NCBI GenBank assembly: GCA_023014335.1 | Contig: JAECYW010000010.1 | Coordinates: forward strand, 2,356,001-2,420,000 | Direction of reading: 5' to 3' | Origin: Galerina marginata | Lineage: Eukaryota; Basidiomycota; Agaricomycetes; Agaricales; Galerinaceae | Length of the DNA: 64,000 bases | In this document: positions 1 to 11,509 of the stretch, piece by piece | Numbering within the stretch: the stretch's first letter is position 1 | Layout of the letters: every line of letters begins with the position of its first letter | Program-made: the position numbers and the translations under genes | The notes under the pieces: model-generated | Databases searched by the model: none | Told to the model about the DNA's origin: nothing | Seen by the model: the letters and a program-made list of their open reading frames with translations, nothing else

Positions 1-1458
1 GCCGAGCTGCCCGTGTTAGTTCCGATGCCCCGCCTCAGGCTACAGGCTTCCCGGCTTCTTTCCACCTCTTCTCGTTTTAAAATTTCCAACGTTTTTCCAT
101 GGTGTCTAAATCCTCATGTAGAGTATTGTCCTTTACCAGCAGTAAATTAAGACTTTTTGGCTGTTAACATCGCCATCAGCTGCCACCGTCGATTGCAACA
201 TCCGCCTCACTTTCGAACGTCGTTTACAGCCGTCTCCGTCTGCTACAGCGTTGCTCTCGCGCTCGACGTTCGAGTTGTGCCTCAACGGCCTCAACCCTCG
301 CCCAATCATTAATAATTTTGTCGGTCCTTCGAACCGCAAATCGTACCTTAGAGCCTTTTTATGCGTCCCCTGGTTTGCCGCGTTTTTATCCGCTAAGTAG
401 AGTATGACGCACAACTTGTCAGAGAAAGAATTGCTTGTCTGCCTTTTCCTATCCCAAATTCATTCCCCCTTGAAGAAGGACAGGTTTTTGAAGGGGAAAT
501 ATATGAGTGCACCAGGAACGAGTGCGTACAGAAAGCCGAGATCCATACAATATCGCTTGCAATTCGAGCCCATTTACATCTACATGCATATGTTCATCCA
601 TCTTCCCGACCGCCGCCCTGTCTGGCACTTGGTCCGTGCCCCTCTGCTCCCTGGTCCATTTCCCCCTTCAACGCCGCTCCGTTGCTCCAACAGGCAAGTC
701 GCTCCTAAGTGATTTCAACCACTCAAACTATGCCCCGCTTCTGCGGGCTACAGTGGTGAGTAGTTCGTGGTCCCTACAACGGCTGCTTCCGAGTGACTTT
801 GTGTTTAGTTTGGCGTTAGACCTTGTTCATAGTAGATGTCGAAGATTGACATGTTCAAGTCAGCGACTTCGATAACAGCTGGTTGTCTTGACTTCCAGGT
901 GTTGACCACTCAGTCCTGAAGTTTTGAGTAGGTCGTGGTTCATAAAATCCGTCGTTATTCATCGTCACTCCGATCAGTCAGAGGAACTCCGTGAATTTGG
1001 AGCGAATTTTTGAGCAACAAATATTAGGTCAAGGTATACTATGCTTGCTTGGACTCCATCTCCAGCAGTGATCATGTTCATCGATCTCAGACAGTTTCTG
1101 TTGTAAGTCGAGTTGATGACATGACGGCATTCCTTTAAAGTTTGGGTCATGAAGCTTGAAGCTTCGAATTCGACGGCTTTGGGTTCCTTCAAGTGGTAGA
1201 ACGTGTTAAGAAGTTTGATTGGAATTTTTTTACTCTCAGGCCCCTATTTGGCTATTGTCTCTTGCTGGCAGAATTCAAGGGGGTGGCGGAGTTCTGCCAG
1301 CAATACCGTAAAGTAACAGTAATATCCTTTGAATGGAGGGGTTGGGAATGGATCGATGGTGTGACAGGGAACCATGTTAGAAAGTTTGAAATTGTCGTGC
1401 CGTGAGTTAAATTAATGTAAGAGCAAGTATTTGATTTGCATTTGACACTAAGGGCCAG
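1..1458 (+). repeat. Degenerate repeat-unit DNA upstream of box 1
   Basis: No gene is supported here. Positions about 404-1010 recur at about 3940-4570, so this stretch is part of the co-oriented repeat family that fills the left third of the window. Short ORFs on both strands are not conserved between the two copies and carry no recognisable domain. Confidence 0.55.
404..1010 (+). repeat. Segmental duplication C, copy 1
   Basis: This segment matches about 3940-4570 in the same orientation. Shared landmarks in the same order include AAAGCC(G/C)AGATCCA, CCCATTTACATCTA, TGCGGGCTACAGTGG and TTGGAGCGAATT. The two copies differ by many substitutions and small indels and do not preserve one reading frame, so it is treated as noncoding. 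Confidence 0.6.
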
Positions 1459-1509
1459 GCGCGTCGCGTCGCGTCGATGAATCATTCACGTGTGGGCTGT
1501 TGGGATCAA
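1459..1509 (+). promoter_or_regulatory. Composite GC-box/E-box motif 1
   Basis: GCGTCGCGTCGCGTC ends at 1475, then 11 variable bases, then CACGTG at 1487-1492, then 11 bases and GATCAA from 1504. It is the first of ten copies with this arrangement. GCGTC repeats resemble MBF/MCB-type sites, and CACGTG is the canonical E-box bound by bHLH factors. Regulatory function is inferred. Confidence 0.55.
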
Positions 1510-3939
1510 TTTTGCAACCCTTTTCGTCTTCCCACCCATATCTACAATCCATCTTCCGTACGCCTATCGACCTTTGTTTCCTCCACCTACAGTTCTTCTT
1601 CGATCCTATATAGGATGTTCAACTGACTTGTCGCCTCTTCTCTGGGAGTCTTCAACATCGTGGACATTCATCACGATTTCCTGGATGTCACAGCACGGTT
1701 ATAGAGTCTAGAGTGCGGTGAGCAAAACGGCACTCTAATCTAAAAATCTTTGTTAATTATGTCTAAGAACTATAGCTCGTATTACGAGTAACAACAGGCA
1801 ACATTTTCGCGCCTGGAAGGTTCCTGTTGATTTAAGACCCACGTACGCGTTCATGTCGCATCGTCGTTGGAGTTGAAGCACGGGTCGTCAGTGAGGAAGG
1901 AGGCGATTGGGTACGTGGTTTCTATCTAGCGTGTTTCTTGTTCTGAAGACAAAGCTGAACACACTTCGTTGTGATGTAGCTCGCTATTGACGCTCTAAGA
2001 TCTGCCCTTCGACCTCCTTTGTGTCCCGCCGTATATACCCGTCACCACTATCGCGATACTCGATCGCCTTATCGATTACTCGTCCATCTGTCGTACCAAT
2101 TCTGCTCCCTGCACCGTCTTCGTTTCCCTCCCTTTGGAAGCTCATCCTAGCCCTGGCCAAGCCTGCATGGATCATACATCTGCCCGCTCTAGCTGGGATC
2201 GGCTCACTAGAGGAGCTGCTGCTTGACTGGGGAAGATATCCTGCGGCTCGCCCGACGCTCTTCCGTCTGCGGATCTGAAGCAGTTGCAGGCGCAGCCACC
2301 GTCATCAACCATCTCCTGGCGCCCGCCTCTCCTCTCGGCTGATCGCTTCAAGGCGAAAGCTAGAGCTAACGCAATCGAATTAGTTCCCGGGTACCTTGTC
2401 GCAGCCACTACTGCTGCCGCCACCAACAACCTATCCTCCACCTCAGGTGTGCTCCCTGCAATACTGTTCCGGAGGAGGGTACAGGATTTCCAATTCCTCA
2501 GCTCCCAATCCATTTGTCTGCCGTCGTGGCTTCCCTCCCGCTGCTGCCCCCTCTTTCCCTTTGTCCATTTCTGCACCTGAGGCGGGTCGTACGACCGCTG
2601 GGCCCGGGATATGGACATAATGTGAAATGTCGCTCAGCTGCGGGAGAGTTTTCTTCACGTTCGCGAGACGAGTGTATGGGTGAACTGGCGCTGTGCTAGT
2701 AGTGCCGGTTGGCGGGCGAGCTCGCACTCTGATTAGGACGCATAGTCTACAAGCACGAAATCGATGATGTACAAGGCGCGACTTCTGTCATCCGTGCGCG
2801 TAGAGGATTGAGTATACATAGGCTCAAGCTGCTCCTGCTCTGCCTGGGCCGTAAACCATGACTCGCCATGTGCGGGTACTATCAACCGCGGACAAACCGA
2901 GATCAAGAGTAAAAGCAACGCTCGTTCTACAGCCTTTGGTCGTTCCGTGCTGTGATGACTGGCCCTGGTCGTAGCAGCGAGGTCAGGCTACAGGGTGGGT
3001 GGCTCAGTGGAACATTGTTCGAGGGTTTAAAAACGTTCTTGGTAAGCTTATAAAATTATCTCTTGTTCTTATCGAGACTGAACATTGGCGTACTAGTGAA
3101 ATACAGGATGTGTGAATGCTGCTTGGACAGTCGATGATTCAGAGCGGGCTGGTTCGATGGGAGAAGGACAAGGACAGCTGTATGAATACGAGTATGAGTT
3201 AATACGACGAATTGACGAAACTTTGAAGAGCTGATTTTCTTTCTGGCCGCCGAGATCGATATTCAAATTTGAACAGGGGTCTCTCCTGGAGGAAAGAGCG
3301 AATAGGTATGTACCTTTTGGCTTTCATTTACTCGGAAGTCGAAGGTGAATGGAGTATTTTCGTTCTGCAGGCATTACTTTGCGCCATTCCATCCCATTCA
3401 TACTGGCTAATACAGCAGCAAGGCGGTCCTGGTTCGTAAGGTGACTGGCTCATCTGGAAATTCATTGGTGACTCTGCTTTAATTTGGCCCTAAATTACAT
3501 CTAGATGTCTATGGTTGGTGTGTAAAGGAAAGGCTAGAGTTTACGAACACCAGCTTGATTCACCTCACTAACTTCCCCGGACTTATTTTCAAATTTTGAT
3601 TACTACGATGCTATGTAGAGTATATTCTTTGTTGTCGCTTTTAGTCGTTGTATTATGCAATTATCCTGTTCTCGTGGCACTTCTTCAATGCACCGAATTC
3701 GTTTATTACTGCGATAAGCTTAAATATTTGAGCGTCCACTACTAATACCCGTATTTAACTGCTTTTGCTTATGCTCCAGAATCACTTGTTACTCCGATAG
3801 TCTCCAAATGGAGAGGTGGGAAACGGATGAAATCGTCGATGATATTACAAAGGACGATGTTTGGTACGGATATTATGGGTCCATGTGGTTGGGGTTTTCA
3901 TGGTGCAATGGGTCATAATTTAAATCCGTCGAAGGATGA
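1510..3939 (+). repeat. Body of repeat unit 1
   Basis: Contains, in order, a GTCACAGCACGG-like block (1686-1697), an intron-like module (1911-1979, GTACGT...GATGTAG followed by CTCG), the palindrome block at 2585-2596, and segmental duplication A (2885-3870). A second intron-like module starts near 3306. No open frame runs through the unit. Overlapping ORFs at 2172-2727 on both strands are not conserved in the other units. Confidence 0.5.
2885..3870 (+). repeat. Segmental duplication A, copy 1
   Basis: About 1 kb that is closely matched by 10318-11325. Long near-identical runs include the segments around GTAAGCTTATAAAATTATC, GAGCGGGCTGGTTCGATGGG and GAAAGGCTAGAGTTTACG. A weaker third relative lies at about 15900-16400. 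High identity despite no coding potential points to a recent duplication. Confidence 0.8.
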
Positions 3940-4570
3940 CACCGAGTTTAGCGTAGAAAGGATATCCCGTGAGTTCTCCTTCACGTCTCGAAATAATTCC
4001 CCTGTCACGGTTGAAGAAGGCCCAGTACTTGCAGAGGAATGTACCAGTGCAGCGGGTGTACACCGAAAGCCCAGATCCAACCAATATCGCTTACAAGTCG
4101 ACGACGAACCCATTTACATCTAGGTTCATCCATCCTCCCGACCGACAACCCCTCCGGCGCCCTGTTCCGTGTCCCTCTGCTCCCTTGTTCATTTCCTCCT
4201 TCAGCGTCCCTCCGTTGCTCTAACAGGCATATCTCTCCCTGAGTGATTTCGACCATTCAGACTACGCCTCTCTCCTGCGGGCTACAGTGGTAAAATGTTC
4301 GTGGATCGTACGGCGGTTGCTTTCGGGCGACTTTATCTTTAATTCAGTGTTATATTTAGGTCATACTCTTGTAGGTGTAAATGTCGGGGTGTTCAAGTCT
4401 GCGACTTCGAAAGCAGCTGGCTGTCTCGAATTTCAGGAGCTAATCATTACTGAGGTTTGGGATAAGCTGGGAATCACGAAACCGAGTTTGATCTGTCTTC
4501 ACTCTGATTAACCGTTCGGTGTCAGAACGACTTCCACGAACTTGGAGCGAATTGAGGTCATTTATATATC
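3940..4570 (+). repeat. Segmental duplication C, copy 2
   Basis: Second copy of the block at 404-1010. The CACTA-like element begins about 55 bp beyond its end, so the insertion interrupts what was once a continuous repeat unit. Confidence 0.6.
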
Positions 4571-4624
4571 TAGCGTATAGGAGGAATAAAGAAATATATT
4601 TCAGAATTTCAAAGTACAACAAAT

Positions 4625-4662
4625 CACTGCGTTTGTGGCAAAATATAGAGGGCATCTATTTG
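4625..4662 (+). repeat. Left terminal inverted repeat of CACTA-like element
   Basis: Starts CACTGCGTTTGTGGCA directly after the AAT duplication and pairs with 6466-6502 with a few mismatches and a short gap. Confidence 0.8.
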
Positions 4663-6465
4663 GCCATCTATGAGGTAAATTTCGAGTAAAATAGATGGCT
4701 ACTACTGACGGCAAATAATGCCATCTATAAGGCCATTTGTTGGTCAACATCTGCATGGTAAATAGAGCCCTCTATTTGTCAATCATTGAACTTATAGAGA
4801 CATGCCATATGTCGTCAATAAATGCCTCTATAGATACTATGTCATACAAATAGTGGGCCCTATAAGGCCCACTATTTCTGCTTAGGTATGCCAGACAAAC
4901 TCCAAATACAGGATATGAATTTCGGATACAATCCCGCAAGTTTGGGATATACGAAACAAAATCACATATACATTATGTAGCTACTGTACGTTTACAGCTC
5001 TCCGAAACACTATGCCATATACGAATGATTATGCAAAGGCATTCCACTCACCGCACTCACCTAGCCAGGGCAAACCTTCATGTGTTCAGGCCCAGAATAG
5101 CCACAGACTGTCGTACATCATTGACACATCGTCCACATAAACTACGGCCTGGGGCTAGCGAGAGGTCAGCAGCTGCCCAAACGGTGAGGTGCGATTGATA
5201 AAAACCAACAATACATACGAAGAACGCCACAATGGACGACATTCGTCGCCACCTCGGTTCCTGTCGCTGGTAATTAAGGCGCACGGTTTGGTGGTCGTGC
5301 AGGTGGCTTGATGTAGGATAGGCTGGACGCGGTCATGTGCCTGCGTTAGCCAAGATTACGAGAAGGATGGGGACTGTGTCGTCCCTCTCCCACCTGCGCA
5401 GTCGGGTCAGTTAACGAAGTTGAGCCGCAAGGACTTGATTTGTGACATACCGGACAGACTCCCTAGGAGGTCCTCTCAAGCATCCCGACTCCTCGGGTCC
5501 AACTTCAATGATTGTCAGTCGGCAACATCCTCCAGCGTGGCGAGGAGCGCGCGGCGTTAAAATGAGCAATTTGAGGGTGATAGAATTTTAACTGATCGTC
5601 GTCAGTGATCGAAAACTCTGTATAAATACTTACTTACTTACCTAGTTTTTGAGGTCCTTGAGGTCGAGACTTGCAGAGGGGAAGTCGAGAAGGGGAATTG
5701 TGGAGGTTGAGGATGAAGGCTGTTGAACTCCGTTCGATGTGATTCCCGAAACGGATAGGCCGCGCAAGTCCTGCTGCTGGCTCGTTGTGTGCGGGAATAT
5801 AAGTTCGTCAGCAAAACAGTCGGTGTGGACCTAGAAACATAAAAAAGGCCCACCAGCTATATTTGATCAGACCACGTCTACCTAGACAAAAAGAAACATA
5901 TGCGGTCGGCCGTTTTCCCCAGTCTCGCGAGCACCGCGCGCCAAAAGTACAGGAGGTTGGCGTCGTGGAGGCTTTATTCGAAGGCACGATAATCAGTGGC
6001 GGTGGGCCAGGTAGAGGCTGACGTGGCCGAACTTGAGCTTGATGCTGGTAGTTGGCTGCGCGGCTAGTGTATCGGACAGAATGGGAGGCCAGTGAAGTGA
6101 TGGTGATGGTGATGGGGGGAAGAGAGAAGGAATTGGCTTGGTGACTCGGAGTTTGAACAAACTTCATCGTCTTAAGACTCGACTCGAAGGTTAGCATGTG
6201 GTACGGGAAAATAGAGGTCTCCTATAGATACTATTTTTTGTAAATACGAGTAATAGTGACGTCCCACTATCTGGAAAAAATAAGACCCATCTATTCTTTA
6301 CAGTTAGAGGGTGCTATATTTACCATTTCTAAAATCTCGGCCCAATAGTACCCAGCTATCCCAGATATATTGTCTGCTCTCGACCACTCACTCATAGCAC
6401 CCATCTATTTGTCTCAATAGGTACGATTTCACCATCTATAGCTACGGTACATGATATATTGTACC

Positions 6466-6502
6466 TATAGACACCCCTCTATTTTTTTGGCAAAACGCAG
6501 TG
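6466..6502 (-). repeat. Right terminal inverted repeat of CACTA-like element
   Basis: Reads CACTGCGTTTTGCCA in reverse complement and is followed directly by the second AAT. Confidence 0.8.
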
Positions 6503-6505
6503 AAT

Positions 6506-8998
6506 ACGAGTTGAATACGAGCTGTGATGCGCAGTGCGGGAAATTGATCTGGGATCACATGACATGTTTGTTTATCAGTCAACGCGACTCCCCTGAGTCC
6601 CCTTCCACTCTTTCAACACAATTTTGTATACGGCAGCCTCTGGGGTGTTGCAGCACTGGTCGCCACAGCAGCGACCATTGCGGAGCAGCCGGTGCTGCAC
6701 CCCCTTCAACACAGGCATCAGAGGCATCAACTGGACTGGGGTCTGCACCAACCCAGATGCCTCCCCGCCAGCCAAGCCCCCTGTAGCCCGACCCTCAGCA
6801 AGCCCTGGTCGTGAACGCCGCCTTTCTTTTATCCAATATGCACAAGTGAGCGCACTGGCTCCCTGTTATCGACCCACTAACGCAGTCTCGCCCTCAGGCA
6901 TCAGGCGAGGATGGCCGTCCTCACCTTACCGTCTTTTTTACTTGCTGCCTCACCACGAACACATGTACTCCCTCTGGCCTCCATCCTGCTGGCGCACCCG
7001 ATTACCGCCTTTACGCCCACGCCTGATCTCGCTAGCTGCACAGCTAGTCGGCTGTTACACGCACGCCCGGTCCAACCGAGACAGCCGAACAGCCTTTCGA
7101 TGTTCGACTCCCTCGACGCAGACAATCAAGACGGAGATGATTGTTGGGTTGCTTAGCGCTTGGCGGCGAGGTGCCAGTCCCCTTGGTGCGTTTGAAATTC
7201 GATTCCTTCTGCCCCCGCCTGACGTTGTGAAGGATCTTCACGATCTCCTGGATGTCGTAGCACGGTTCTAGAATCTGGATTGTCAATGGGGTGAGCAAAA
7301 TGGTTTTCTAACCTAAAATCCCTGCTGATTATGTCTAAGAATTATGGCTCGTGTTATGAGTAACGACAAGCAATCTTCTCGCGCCTGAAACGTTTCTGTT
7401 GATACGACCCACATACGCGCTGATTGTGCATCGTCATTGGAGTTGAAGCACGGGTCGTAAGTGAGTAAGGAGGCGACTGGGTACGCGGTTTCTATCTAGT
7501 TTGTTTCTTCTTCGGAAGACAAAGCTGAATGCACTTCGTCGTTCTGTAGCTCTCTATCGGCGCCCAAGATCTACTCCTCGACCTTCTTTGCCGCCGTGTA
7601 TACCTGTTGCCACTACTCGACCACCATATCAATTGCTCGTCCGTTTGCCGTACCAAGCAAGTCTGCTTCACCGTCTTCGCAGTCGTCTCACTGGAATCCA
7701 ACCCCTCGCCTATTTCAGCCGTGCTCGCGCCCTGACCCTTTCCGCCCTGGCGCACCGCGCCATTCGCCCAAAGCCTATCCCACAGCAAAGGCGGAAGTTC
7801 GCATGAACGACTGCTTATCGCCTCGACGCCTTCCCGTTTGATGATGTGAGAAGCAGTTGCAGGTGCAGCCACCATCATCAACCATCGCCTGGCGCCCGCC
7901 TCTCCTCTCCGCCCGCTTCAAAGCGAAAGCTAGAGCAAACCCAAGCGACTTCGGTCCCTGGAACGTTGTCACAGTCACTACTCCTCCACCTCAGGCGTGC
8001 CCCCACTCATGCTGCTCCGGAGGAGGGTTTCCAACCTCCGTTTTTTTTTTCCTGCCGCCGTCGTTGCCCTTCCGCTACTGCCTCCTCTTTCCCTCTGTCC
8101 ATCTCTACTCCGGGGCGGGTCGTATGACCGCTGGCCCTGGGATATGGACGTATGATAAAAGGAAGGATCCAGTGCGGGAGAGTTTTCGTTACGTTCTCGG
8201 CTCGACTGTTCGGGCCTCTCCATCCGATTGGAACATTGTTTTTCAGCGGAAGGACGATCGGATGTGTACGTACCTTTCGACTTTTATTTATTCTAAAGTC
8301 GAAGCTGAATGTCAATTGAATGCAGTTTGTTGTTCTGCAGGTCGCTGTTGCCGTATTTTTTAGCATTTGAAGATCCGCCCCGTCTCAACCAGGTACTTCC
8401 GGAGCCTATTTCCAAACTGTAGCTTCCAATCTACGCCTCATTTTTACCCGTCGTCGCAGCCCTCCCGCGCCGCGTCCTCTTCCCCTCTGTCCCTCTCAAC
8501 CCCAGGGCAGGTCGTACGATCGCTGGCCCTGGGATATGGACATAGCCGGAATGTTCCCATGCTGCGGAGGAGTTTTCGTCACATTCACGGGTCGGGCGTA
8601 GATCGAACACCAGGACCACGCTGATTAAGGAGTCGCTTCTTTGCACATATTCCGGTCGTGTTGACGGGTGAGGGGATGAGGAGGGATGAAGGAGGGGAGG
8701 TACCGCGGGCCAGGATGGGATGGAGCTCGAGTGGGATGTCTGCGCTTTTAGTTAAATTCGGCAGGTTATTCTGTGCAATCGAAGCGTCGAGCGGGTGTGG
8801 CTGATGATCAGAATCCCGGATGAAACACGATGCAAGTGAATATCACTTCAACTGACGAGTATGAAGATAAGATTATTTGACTATGTGAAGCACCTCCTAA
8901 CCAATCGTCATAGCAAACATTCGTCACTCAATTCCTTTACTGAGGTGTGCGCCGGTCAAAAGAACGCCGTTGGAGTGTTTGATTCTGAATACTTAGGG
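6506..8998 (+). repeat. Repeat units without a GC-box/E-box
   Basis: Continuation of the interrupted unit, then further unit material. It holds the GGATGTCGTAGCACGGTTCT block (7251-7270), the intron-like modules at about 7481-7549 and 8268-8340, and palindrome blocks at 8118-8129 and 8510-8521. The 215-codon ORF at 6624-7271 has no counterpart in sister units and no recognisable domain. Confidence 0.5.
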
Positions 8999-9044
8999 AC
9001 GCGTCGCGTCGTTGAATCAATCACGTGTTGACTGTTGGGATCAA
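8999..9044 (+). promoter_or_regulatory. Composite GC-box/E-box motif 2
   Basis: ACGCGTCGCGTC (8999-9010), 11 variable bases, CACGTG (9022-9027), 11 bases, GATCAA. ACGCGT is itself a perfect MCB hexamer. Confidence 0.55.
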
Positions 9045-11462
9045 TTTGGGACGCTTTCAAATTTTCGTCTTCCCACTCACATCACATCCATCTTCCACAC
9101 TCTTCACGATCTCCTGGATGTCGTAGCACAATTCTATGTTGGGGTGAGAAAAACGGTTTTCTAACCTCAATCCTTGTTGATTATGACCAAGAACTATGGC
9201 TCGTATCTACTTAGGTCGGTACCATCGACTTGCCTGGCTCCATGCCTTAAGCTGCATCTGCACCATTTGTTTGCGATTGATTATCGCCACCACCTGTCGC
9301 TTACCATCCCACTGACTGTCTCTGCTCCAGAGGGTTCGGATTTCCAAGTTATCTCCTCTACTCGACCGCTGTCGTCGTTGCCCTCCCGCTACTGCCTCTG
9401 CTTTCCTTCTGTCCATTTCTGTCCCGGGGCATGTGGTGCGTCCACTGTCCCTGGGATATGGACATCACTTTGCAGCAGGCACCTGCGGGAGAGTTTTCGT
9501 CACGTTTGCGGGTCGGATGTATAGAGGAACTGACGATGTGGTAGTACTGCCAGGAGGCGGGCGAGCTCGCACGCTGGACATTGAGTTTACACGCACGAAA
9601 TCGATGACGTGCCAAGGCTCAGACCGACTTCGCCCATCCACCCGCGCCGCCAATTGATGATCCAGCAACCGCCCTTTTCCACCTGCTCTAATGTATTGTT
9701 GAGGCCACTAAGTACGTACCTTTTAGGTTAGCTTCCTTTGGAGTCGAAGCTGAACACAGTTTGTAGTCCTATAGCTCGTGTTGTTATCGCCCCTTCCCCT
9801 GCAGGATCAGCTCTTTCTCGTGAGCCGTCGTCCTGCCGATTTTACCCGAGTACATACCTGCCGACATCTCAGCAATGCTCAATAGCCTCCCTGATTTCTA
9901 GGCTGACTTAATACCTTGAGCCGGATCTTTCAGTCATTGATCATCGTCACCATCTGTCTTTCCATTTCGCCAACCCATCCAGTACTCCCAAACTACTCCT
10001 CCGCCCTCGTCCTAACTCTCTCGCACCGCGCCCTCTTTCCCTTTGTCCCTCTCAGCCGCATAGTGGGTCGTTTGACCGCCGGCGCTGGGATGAGGACATA
10101 CGTAGGTAGGTCGCTCGATAGGTGCGGGAGAGTTTGTCACGTTCCCCGGCCAGGTGTTTGGGAAATCAAAGTGTGCAGTGCGGTGGAGGGGAGGGAGATG
10201 GCGGGGCGGTGTGGGGCATGAGACGCTGGTTCTGATATTGCTGGAGACTGTGACTTCCTCAGGCTCTGCTCCTGCGCTACCTAGACCGTAAACCATGACC
10301 GGTGACCCGCCAGTGCTACCAACCGCGGCCAAACCGAGAGCAAGAGTAAAAACAACGCTCGTTCTACACCGTTGGTCGTTCCATGCTGTGTTGACTGGCC
10401 CCGGTCGTAGCAGCGAGCTCAGGCAAACTGGGTGGGTGGGCTCAGTGGAACATTGCTCGAAGGTTTGAAAACGTTCTTGGTAAGCTTATAAAATTATCTC
10501 TTGTTCTTATCAAGGCTAAACGCTGGCCTACTAGTGGGATGCAGGATGTGCGAATGCTGCTTGGACAGCCGATGATTTAGAGCGGGCTGGTTCGATGGGA
10601 GAAGGACAAGGACAGCTGTATGAATACGAGTATGAGTTAATACGACGAATTGACGAAACTCTGAAGAGCTGACTTTCTTTCTGGCCGCCAAGATCGATAT
10701 TCAAATTTGAACTGGGGTCTCTCCTGGAGGAAAGAGCGAATAGGTATGTACCTTTTGGCTTTCATTTACTCGGAAGTCGAAGGTGAATGGAGTATTTTCG
10801 TTCTGCAGGCATTACTTTGCGCCATTCCATCGACCCCGTACCCCTTTCATACTGGCTAATACAGCAGCAAGGCGATCGTGGTTCGTAAGATGACTGCCTC
10901 ATCTGGAAATTGATTGCTGATTCCGCTTTTATTTGGCCCTAGATCGCATCTAAATGTCTATGGTTGGTGTGTAAAGGAAAGGCTAGAGTTTACGAACACC
11001 AGCTTGATTCACCTCACTAACTTCCCCGGACTTATTTTCAAATTTTGATTACTACGATGCTATGTAGAGTATATTCTTTGTTGTCAGTTTCTCATCGCTT
11101 TTAGTCGTTGGATTGTCCAATTATCCTGTTCTCGTGGCAGTTTATCATACATCGAATTCATTCATTACTTGGCCAAACTTAAATATTGAGTGTCCACTAC
11201 TAGTCCCCGTATTTCATTATTTTCGCCTATGAATCGCTTTTTACTCCGATAGTCTCCAAGTGGAGAGGTGGGAAACGGATGAAATTGTCGGTGATGTTAC
11301 GAAGGACGATGTTTGCTACGAATGCTATGGAAAGTAAAAGTAAACCACTATAATTCTAAACTTCGGTTCTAGGAGTTTAGAGTGCAATTGTAAATGTAAA
11401 TGTAAATCATATCAGAACGCTTAAAATCGCCGCGAAAAGCAAAACTAGAATACTGAATAGAG
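9045..11462 (+). repeat. Body of repeat unit 2
   Basis: Holds the GGATGTCGTAGCACAATTCT block near 9116, a palindrome relative at 10066-10077, an intron-like module from 9714 (GTACGTACC... to CTATAG, then CTCG), and segmental duplication B. No gene is supported. Confidence 0.5.
10318..11325 (+). repeat. Segmental duplication A, copy 2
   Basis: Close match to 2885-3870 in the same orientation. Differences are mostly single substitutions plus small indels, for example an added TCAGTTTCTCATCG-type stretch near 11090. Confidence 0.8.
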
Positions 11463-11509
11463 GCGCGTCGCGTCATCGTGATAGTCACGTGTTGAGTGTT
11501 GTGTGATCA
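11463..11509 (+). promoter_or_regulatory. Composite GC-box/E-box motif 3
   Basis: GCGCGTCGCGTC (11463-11474), 11 bases, CACGTG (11486-11491), 13 bases, GATCAA. It lies about 2.7 kb upstream of the truncated receptor gene on the same strand. Confidence 0.55.

Larger units (their letters stand above)
4625..6502. mobile_element. Non-autonomous CACTA (EnSpm)-like DNA transposon
   Basis: The ends are inverted copies of each other: CACTGCGTTTGTGGCAAAAT on the left, and CACTGCGTTTTGCCAAAAAA on the right when read in reverse complement. Both continue into a TAGAGGG...CTAT segment. The flanks are AAT (4622-4624) and AAT (6503-6505), a 3-bp target duplication. CACTA/CACTG ends, 3-bp duplications and subterminal repeats define the CACTA superfamily. 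Here both subterminal regions are crowded with CCATCTAT/ATAGATGG motifs. At 1878 bp it is far too short for the transposase, and no DDE-type protein is visible. Minus-strand ORFs at 5638-5853 and 5808-6197 are unassigned and may be remnants of captured sequence. Confidence 0.8.

Noticed and set aside
5628..5642. TACTTACTTACTTAC short tandem repeat as a microsatellite locus
   Set aside because: Only about three units of 4 bp, which is within chance expectation.
5808..6197. Minus-strand ORF inside the CACTA-like element as a transposase fragment
   Set aside because: The translation is Ser/Pro/Thr-rich with no DDE or zinc-finger signature.
6624..7271. 215-codon + strand ORF as a gene
   Set aside because: It overlaps the repeat blocks, has no domain, and its frame is not kept in sister units.
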